From the NCBI RefSeq assembly GCF_000721075.1, contig NZ_JOEQ01000059.1, forward strand, positions 1 through 20,381: a DNA stretch of 20,381 nucleotides, in the 5' to 3' direction. Positions 15,325 to 20,381 of this stretch are shown here, one piece after another. Origin of the DNA: Streptosporangium amethystogenes. GTDB lineage: Bacteria; Actinomycetota; Actinomycetes; Streptosporangiales; Streptosporangiaceae. Each line of letters opens with the position of its first letter. The stretch's first letter is position 1. Made by a program: the position numbers and the translations under genes. The notes under the pieces were generated by a model. The model was not told where the DNA came from. It did not search any database and saw only the letters and a list, made by a program, of their open reading frames with translations.

Positions 15325-15728
15325 CCGTCTCTCTCCATCCACAAACGACGGCCATTCGGCCGGGGATCTGGCGACGGTGCATCATGCTCCACATTCAAGA
15401 AAAGGGGAGGTGGGTGGCCGGCAATTGGCCGGCGACGTGCCGGACCAGCGGAATCATAATTCCTCCGCGCACAATTACGCACGGCCCTTGAATGCACAAC
15501 GCCGCACCCGGCGACCTCATTCAACGAGGCCTGCCATTCGCATCGGCACTCAAGGACATCGGGTACGCGAATAGACGGCGTCTGAAATGTGGTGCCGGGC
15601 GGCGGCTCACGCCGACGAGGCCCGCCGGGAAACCCGCGACCGGAAACGGTGATGAGGCGGAGTCGATGAGGTGAAGGGTGAGGGGGAAGACGACAGGCCG
15701 GCGGGCGCGTCGGCCTGTCGCCGGGACG
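15325..15728. other. Non-coding region between the deacylase gene and the NRPS
   Basis: 404 bp with no credible gene on either strand. It contains the terminator-like hairpin after the NRPS stop (15691-15720), a small inverted repeat GGAAT-cata-ATTCC (15450-15463), GCCGGC-AATTG-GCCGGC near 15417-15433, and the ribosome binding site of the deacylase gene. The A/T-richer part at 15440-15560 may hold the deacylase promoter, but I see no convincing -35/-10 pair. No StrR-type site was found here. Confidence 0.65.
15691..15720 (-). terminator. Hairpin terminator of the NRPS gene
   Basis: CGACAGGCCG and CGGCCTGTCG are exact 10-bp inverted arms with a 10-nt loop, starting 8 nt downstream of the NRPS stop codon. 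On the - strand a pyrimidine-rich stretch (TCTTCCCCCTC) follows. This is the expected shape and place for an intrinsic terminator. Confidence 0.75.
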
Positions 15729-18700
15729 TCAGTTCTCCCGTTCCGTCCAGGACGACACCGCCGACCACACCGCGCCCAGATTCTCGGGGTCGGCCAGCTC
15801 GTAGTGGGTGCACGGAATACCGATCTCCGCCAGCTCACCGATCACATGAGGCTTCCAGAGCCCGCTGGTCGGCCCGTCCTCCGACCTGCTCTCCTCCGCG
15901 ACGATCAGCAGGGCATCCCCGTCGAACCGCCCGAACACGTGATCGCCCCGTATCGTCCGGTGGTTCTGGAGTACGCGCGCGAACCTCCGGTACTCCTCCT
16001 CCGTCACCGCCCCGAGGGTGCCGCCGACCTCCCGGCGCACGACGTCCATCAGCCGGTCGACCTTGGTGTCCAGATCCTCCTCCGGCTCGTCGTCCTGGCC
16101 GGCGGGCGTCTCGTCCGGCTGCCGGACCCACGGGTACATGTCCATGATGACCAGGGCCGCGACCTCCTCTCCCGCGGCTTGCAGCTGGACGGCCATCTCG
16201 TGCGCGATCACACCTCCGTAGGACCAGCCCAGAAGGTGGTACGGACCGCTCGGCTGCACCGAGCGGATCCGCTCGATGTAGTCCGCCGCCATCTCCTGGA
16301 TGGAACGGGCGAGTTCGGCCGCTCCGTCCACGCCCCTGGCCTGCAGCCCGTACAGCGGGATGTCGGCTGGGACGTACCGGGCGAGCGGCATGTAGCACCA
16401 GCTCAGCCCACCAGCGGGGTGGACGCAGAAGAAGGGCGGCTCGCTGCCCTGGGGCCGGATCGGCAGCAGGACGTCGAGCGCGTCCCCCACGGACGACAGG
16501 GACATCCTCTTCATGAGCGCGGCGACGGTCGGGGCCGCGAACAGATCGCGGACCACGATCGACACCCCGCGCTCCCGCAGCCTCTCCACCAGCCTGACCG
16601 CCAACAGGGAGTGCCCGCCCAGGGTGAAGAAGTCGTCGTGGACCCCGACCGCCTCCGCCCCGAGCACCTCGGCGAACGCCTCGCACATGTTCGCCTCCAG
16701 CTGGGTGACGTCCCAGTTGGTGATCTCCTCCCCCACCGTGCTCTCGGGGAGCGGCAGGGCCTTGCGATCCAGCTTGCCGTTCGGCATCAGCGGCAGCTTT
16801 TCGATCACCATCACCGCCGAGGGCACCATGTACCCCGGCAGCCGGTCCTGGGCCAGTGCGCGCACCGCCTGGCCGAGGCCCTCGGCCGTTTCCGGTGTGG
16901 CCTCCCCTGCGGGTACCAGGTAGGCCACCAGCCGCTGGTCGCCGGGATCGTCCTCCCGGACGAGCGCCACCGCCTGCGCCACCGAGGAGTGTGAGGCGAG
17001 GAGGGCCGCGATCTCCCCGAGCTCCACCCGGAACCCGCGTACCTTCACCTGGTCGTCGGAGCGTCCGATGTACTGCAACTCACCGCGGGCGGTCCACCGC
17101 GTCACGTCGCCCGTGCGGTACATGCGCGTGCCCGACTGGAACGGGCACGCCACGAAGCGCCCCGCCGTGAGCCCCGGCCGTCCCAGGTAGCCGCGCGCCA
17201 TCCCCTCGCCCGCGATGTACAGCTCGCCCGGTACCCCCGGGGGCACCGGGGCCAGCGCGTCATCAAGCACGTACACCTGGGTGTTGCCGATCGGACCGCC
17301 GATCGACGAGACGTCGGCCGTATCCCCCCGGAGCTCCGCGGCGGTCGACCAGACCGTGGTCTCGGTCGGGCCGTACAGGTTCGTCAGGGTGGGCGTCCTG
17401 GAGAGCAGGACTCGCGCCAGGTCGCTGGGGAGCGCCTCCGCGCCAATCATCGCGCGGATCCGCGTCCAGTCCACCTGGTCGCCGGCATCGGCCACGAGTC
17501 CGCGCCAGAGGCTCGGTGTGGCGTGCACCATCGTCGTGCCGGTGGAACGGATCAGGGACCGCAGCGCCCACGGGTCGAGCACCTGCTCCTGCGCGGCGAG
17601 CACCAGCCGCGCGCCGTTGACCAGGGGCAGGTAGAACTCGAAGCCCGCCATGTCGCATCCGTGCGTGCTGACCGCGAGCAACCGGTCGTCCGCGTTCAGC
17701 GCGAACCTGTTCTGCATGGAGGCGAGGAAGTTCACGATCGCCCGATGTTCGACGAGCACGCCCTTGGGGCGCCCGGTGGAACCGGAGGTGTAGATCACCC
17801 ACATCGGGTGCTCAGGCAGCAGGGCCGCCGTGCGCTCGCCGTCGGTCAGGTCACCGTCCGCGTAGCCCGCCAGCTCGTCGGCCACCGCGGGATCGTCGAG
17901 GAACACCACGGGCACGCCGGTCGGATCCTTGAGGCCGACCTCGAAGTCACGCAGCCTCTCGCGCATGCCCTCGCCGGTCAACAGGCACACCGCGGCCGAG
18001 TCCGCGATCACGTACGCGATCCGGTCGGCCGGGTAGTGCGGATCGATCGGCAGGTAGGCGGCACCGGCCTTGATCACACCGAGCAGCGCCACCACCAGGT
18101 CAACCGTGCGCTCGAAGACGACCGCGACGACCGACTCCGGTCCCACTCCCCGGCCGGCCAGGTAGCGTGCGAGGCGATTGGCCCTGGCGTCCAGTTCCGC
18201 GTAGCTCAGCTCGACGTCCCCGAAGGCGAGCGCGATCCGGTCCGGGGTACGGGCGGCCTGTGCCTCGAACAGCTCGACGACCGTCGAGTGCGGCACCTCG
18301 GTCTCGGTGGCGTTCCACCCGGTGAGCACGCGCCGCCGCTCGTCCTCGTCCAGCACGTCCACCGCGCTCAGCCGGACGCCCGGGTCGGCTGCCAGCGTGC
18401 CAAGGACCCGGGTGAGCCGTTCGGCGATCCACACGACGGACTCGGGGTCGAACAGATCGGCCGCCGCCGCCACGGAACCGCGCATCCCGGCCGGCGCCCC
18501 CTGCTCGTCGAGCAATTCGACCATGTTCACGTCCAGGTCGAACTTCACCACCGCCGGTGCGACCGACGCTTCCGCCGGCCTTTCCGAGGACGTTTCCGAG
18601 GACGTTCCCGGGATCGTTTCCGAGGAGGCGGAGGGCGTCTCCGACGACGCATCACTCCCCCCGACGCCGAGGCCCGGCAGGTCGAGCACCGCCTCGGCGG

Positions 18701-20381
18701 TGTTCTCAAGGAGCAGCATCACCTGGAACAGCGGGTGGCGGGCCATCGACCGGGTCGGGGAGAGCTCCTCGACCAGGCGTTCGAACGGCACGTCCGAATG
18801 GGTGAACGCCTCAAGCCCGGCCTCTCGCACGCGCCCGAGGACCTCGCGGAAGGTCGGGTCCCGCGACAGGTCCGTGCGCAGCACGAAGGTGTTGACGAAG
18901 TAGCCGACCAGGTCGTCCAGCGCCTCATCCGTTCGGCCGGCGATCGCCGACCCGATCGGGATGTCGGTACCCGTGCCCAGCCGGGACAGCAGCACCGCCA
19001 GAGCGCCGTGCAGCATCATGAACATGGTCACGCCCTCGGCCCGGGCCAGCTCCGCGAGGCGCGCGTGCACCTCGGCGGGAATCTCAAGGCGCACGCGGTG
19101 TCCCCGGTGGCTCGCCACCGCCTGGCGCGGACGGTCGAAGGGCAGTTCCAGCTCCTCCGGGGCACCCGCCAGCGTCTCGCGCCAGTACGCCACCTGTCGT
19201 GAGATCACGCTCTCGGGGTCCTGGTTGTCCCCTAGGACGTCGCGCTGCCACAGCGCGTAGTCGGCGTACTGCACCGGCAACGGCTCCCACCCGGGAGCCC
19301 GGTCCTCGTAACGGGTCGCGTACGCCACCGAGACGTCCCGGGCCAGCGGTGCCCAGGACCAGCCATCACCGGCGATGTGGTGCATCACGACGACCAGGAC
19401 CTGCTCGTCCCGCCCGGCCGAGAAGAGCCAGGCCCGGATCGGCGCTTCGGCCGCCAGGTCGAAGACGTGCTCCTGAGCCTCGGCGACGGCCGCCTCCAGC
19501 TCGTCCGGGGCCACGTCGGCGACCGTGAGCCGCCAGTCCAGTTCCTCGGGGGTGAGGATGCGCTGGTACGGCTCGCCGTCGGTCACCGGGAAAATCGTGC
19601 GCAGCACCTCATGGCGGTCGATCACATCCCGGAACGCCGCGCCCAGCGCACCCGCGTCGATGTCACCCGGCAGACGCAGGACGACCGGGATGTTGTACGT
19701 CGAGCTCGGCCCCTCAAGCCGGTCAATGATCCACAGGCGGCGCTGCCCGTAGGACAGCGGCACCCGCTCCGGCCGCACGGCCGGTACCAACGCCGCCCTG
19801 CCCTCACGCGCCTGCGTAAGCCGGGCGGCCAGACCGGCGACGGTGGGAGCGTCGAACAAGGTACGAATCTCCACCTCCACTCCCAGCATCGCGCGGATCC
19901 GACTGACCAGCCGGACCGCCAGCAGGGAATGACCGCCCAGTTCGAAGAAGTCGTCATCGACCCCGACCACGGGCAGTCCCAATACCTCGGCGAACGCCAG
20001 GCACAGGATCTCCTCCCGCAACGTCACCGCCCGCCGACCGCCGGCCACCCGTGCGGAGCCGTAGTCGGGGGCGGGCAGCGCCCTGCGATCCAGCTTCCCG
20101 TTCGCGCTCAACGGCAGCGCCTCCAACACCACCACCGCCGACGGCACCATGTAATCCGGCAGACGCCGCGCCACGAACTCCCGCAACGCGTCCGGCAGCG
20201 CCTCCTCGGCCTCGGCGACCTCGACGGCCGTGGCGGCCGTGATGACCTCGCCAGTCTCGGTGGTCTCGCCGGTTTTGGGGGGGACGATGTAGGCGACCAG
20301 GCGCACATCACCGGGAACGTCCTCCCGAGCGATCACCGCGGCCTGACCCACCCCCGGATGCGCCACCAGCACCGACCGCAC
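15729..20381 (-). CDS. NRPS, 3' part: (A)-PCP-C-A(Hpg)-PCP-TE, partial
   Basis: 1550 residues are visible; the frame runs off the right edge inside an A domain. Order (residues counted from the window edge): A-domain end ([15 protein letters not shown], 1-100); PCP with LGGHSLL, Ser152; LCL-type C domain with HHIAGDG (H334, H335, D339); A domain about 695-1210 ([31 protein letters not shown]1203); PCP Ser1258; TE with GWSYGG, Ser1387. My manual pocket code of the complete A domain is D910 M911 F914 H953 M978 G980 L1002 V1010 W1011 K1203, close to the Hpg code D-I-F-H-L-G-L-L-C-K, and this fits the Hpg genes nearby. There is no epimerase in the last module, so the final residue should stay L. 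The TE releases the peptide by hydrolysis or cyclisation. A 12-bp tandem repeat makes a Ser/Thr/Glu-rich insert in the C domain (about 575-605). Confidence 0.95.
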   Translation of the reverse strand: MRSVLVAHPGVGQAAVIAREDVPGDVRLVAYIVPPKTGETTETGEVITAATAVEVAEAEEALPDALREFVARRLPDYMVPSAVVVLEALPLSANGKLDRRALPAPDYGSARVAGGRRAVTLREEILCLAFAEVLGLPVVGVDDDFFELGGHSLLAVRLVSRIRAMLGVEVEIRTLFDAPTVAGLAARLTQAREGRAALVPAVRPERVPLSYGQRRLWIIDRLEGPSSTYNIPVVLRLPGDIDAGALGAAFRDVIDRHEVLRTIFPVTDGEPYQRILTPEELDWRLTVADVAPDELEAAVAEAQEHVFDLAAEAPIRAWLFSAGRDEQVLVVVMHHIAGDGWSWAPLARDVSVAYATRYEDRAPGWEPLPVQYADYALWQRDVLGDNQDPESVISRQVAYWRETLAGAPEELELPFDRPRQAVASHRGHRVRLEIPAEVHARLAELARAEGVTMFMMLHGALAVLLSRLGTGTDIPIGSAIAGRTDEALDDLVGYFVNTFVLRTDLSRDPTFREVLGRVREAGLEAFTHSDVPFERLVEELSPTRSMARHPLFQVMLLLENTAEAVLDLPGLGVGGSDASSETPSASSETIPGTSSETSSERPAEASVAPAVVKFDLDVNMVELLDEQGAPAGMRGSVAAAADLFDPESVVWIAERLTRVLGTLAADPGVRLSAVDVLDEDERRRVLTGWNATETEVPHSTVVELFEAQAARTPDRIALAFGDVELSYAELDARANRLARYLAGRGVGPESVVAVVFERTVDLVVALLGVIKAGAAYLPIDPHYPADRIAYVIADSAAVCLLTGEGMRERLRDFEVGLKDPTGVPVVFLDDPAVADELAGYADGDLTDGERTAALLPEHPMWVIYTSGSTGRPKGVLVEHRAIVNFLASMQNRFALNADDRLLAVSTHGCDMAGFEFYLPLVNGARLVLAAQEQVLDPWALRSLIRSTGTTMVHATPSLWRGLVADAGDQVDWTRIRAMIGAEALPSDLARVLLSRTPTLTNLYGPTETTVWSTAAELRGDTADVSSIGGPIGNTQVYVLDDALAPVPPGVPGELYIAGEGMARGYLGRPGLTAGRFVACPFQSGTRMYRTGDVTRWTARGELQYIGRSDDQVKVRGFRVELGEIAALLASHSSVAQAVALVREDDPGDQRLVAYLVPAGEATPETAEGLGQAVRALAQDRLPGYMVPSAVMVIEKLPLMPNGKLDRKALPLPESTVGEEITNWDVTQLEANMCEAFAEVLGAEAVGVHDDFFTLGGHSLLAVRLVERLRERGVSIVVRDLFAAPTVAALMKRMSLSSVGDALDVLLPIRPQGSEPPFFCVHPAGGLSWCYMPLARYVPADIPLYGLQARGVDGAAELARSIQEMAADYIERIRSVQPSGPYHLLGWSYGGVIAHEMAVQLQAAGEEVAALVIMDMYPWVRQPDETPAGQDDEPEEDLDTKVDRLMDVVRREVGGTLGAVTEEEYRRFARVLQNHRTIRGDHVFGRFDGDALLIVAEESRSEDGPTSGLWKPHVIGELAEIGIPCTHYELADPENLGAVWSAVSSWTEREN
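18581..18628 (-). repeat. 12-bp tandem repeat within the NRPS C domain
   Basis: Four adjacent units on the + strand: TTTCCGAGGACG twice, then TTCCCGGGATCG and TTTCCGAGGAGG. The unit length is a multiple of three, so the frame is kept. On the coding (-) strand it gives repeated Ser-Ser-Glu-Thr-like blocks in a low-complexity stretch rich in Ser, Thr and Glu, inserted between the LPGL and KFDL segments of the condensation domain's C-terminal lobe. Confidence 0.75.

Noticed and set aside
15453..15458. TATGAT on the - strand as a -10 box for the deacylase gene
   Set aside because: No acceptable -35 hexamer 16-18 bp upstream, so the match could be chance in an A/T-richer stretch.
1..20381. tRNA or rRNA genes, insertion sequences, CRISPR arrays, phage genes
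   Set aside because: None was seen on reading both strands; the window is almost fully occupied by biosynthetic genes, and the only tandem repeat is the short one in the NRPS.

Overview
The window is high-GC actinomycete DNA (GC-rich third positions, GTG starts, SD-led and 4-nt-overlapping genes; Streptomyces or a relative) and lies inside a non-ribosomal peptide biosynthetic gene cluster. The genus and the final product cannot be read from the sequence.

Layout. On the left, + strand: the last 52 codons of an ABC exporter, then an Fe(II)/2-oxoglutarate-dependent oxygenase of the TauD/SyrP type. A 60-nt, nearly perfect hairpin (1170-1229) separates them from everything else, which is on the - strand. 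In transcription order, right to left: the 3' part of a large NRPS (end of A, PCP, C, A, PCP, TE) that runs off the right edge and stops at 15729, followed by a terminator-like hairpin; a 404-bp non-coding gap; a small YbaK-type aminoacyl-tRNA deacylase; a 352-bp gap with a StrR-type operator; then an apparent eight-gene operon (14483 to 1261): CmlA-like di-iron beta-hydroxylase, 4-hydroxymandelate synthase, a hydroxymandelate oxidase/4-hydroxyphenylglycine aminotransferase fusion, a cysteine-synthase-like PLP enzyme, an argininosuccinate-lyase-like enzyme, an ATP-grasp ligase, a stand-alone A-PCP-TE NRPS and a PduX-like GHMP kinase. The four junctions from hmaS to the ATP-grasp gene are each a 4-nt ATGA/GTGA overlap.

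How the genes fit together (inference from families and context). HmaS plus the fusion protein turn 4-hydroxyphenylpyruvate into 4-hydroxyphenylglycine (Hpg). The last A domain of the big NRPS has a pocket (D-M-F-H-M-G-L-V-W-K) close to the known Hpg code, so Hpg is probably the C-terminal residue. The kinase, PLP enzyme and lyase form a plausible route to 2,3-diaminobutyrate (or 2,3-diaminopropionate): phosphorylate Thr (Ser), replace the phosphate with aspartate, eliminate fumarate. The free-standing A-PCP-TE has an unusual pocket with two acidic residues and a Cys instead of Ser in its TE nucleophile motif. Together with the CmlA-like and SyrP-like oxygenases it suggests an amino acid that is loaded off-line, beta-hydroxylated on the carrier protein and passed to the main assembly line. 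The YbaK protein may clear tRNAs mischarged with one of the unusual amino acids.

Most notable points: the StrR-type operator GTTCAACTG-N11-CAGTTGGAC, the recognition of the 'metallo-beta-lactamase' protein as a CmlA-type hydroxylase, the Cys-type TE, and the combination of Hpg and diamino-acid pathways in one operon.
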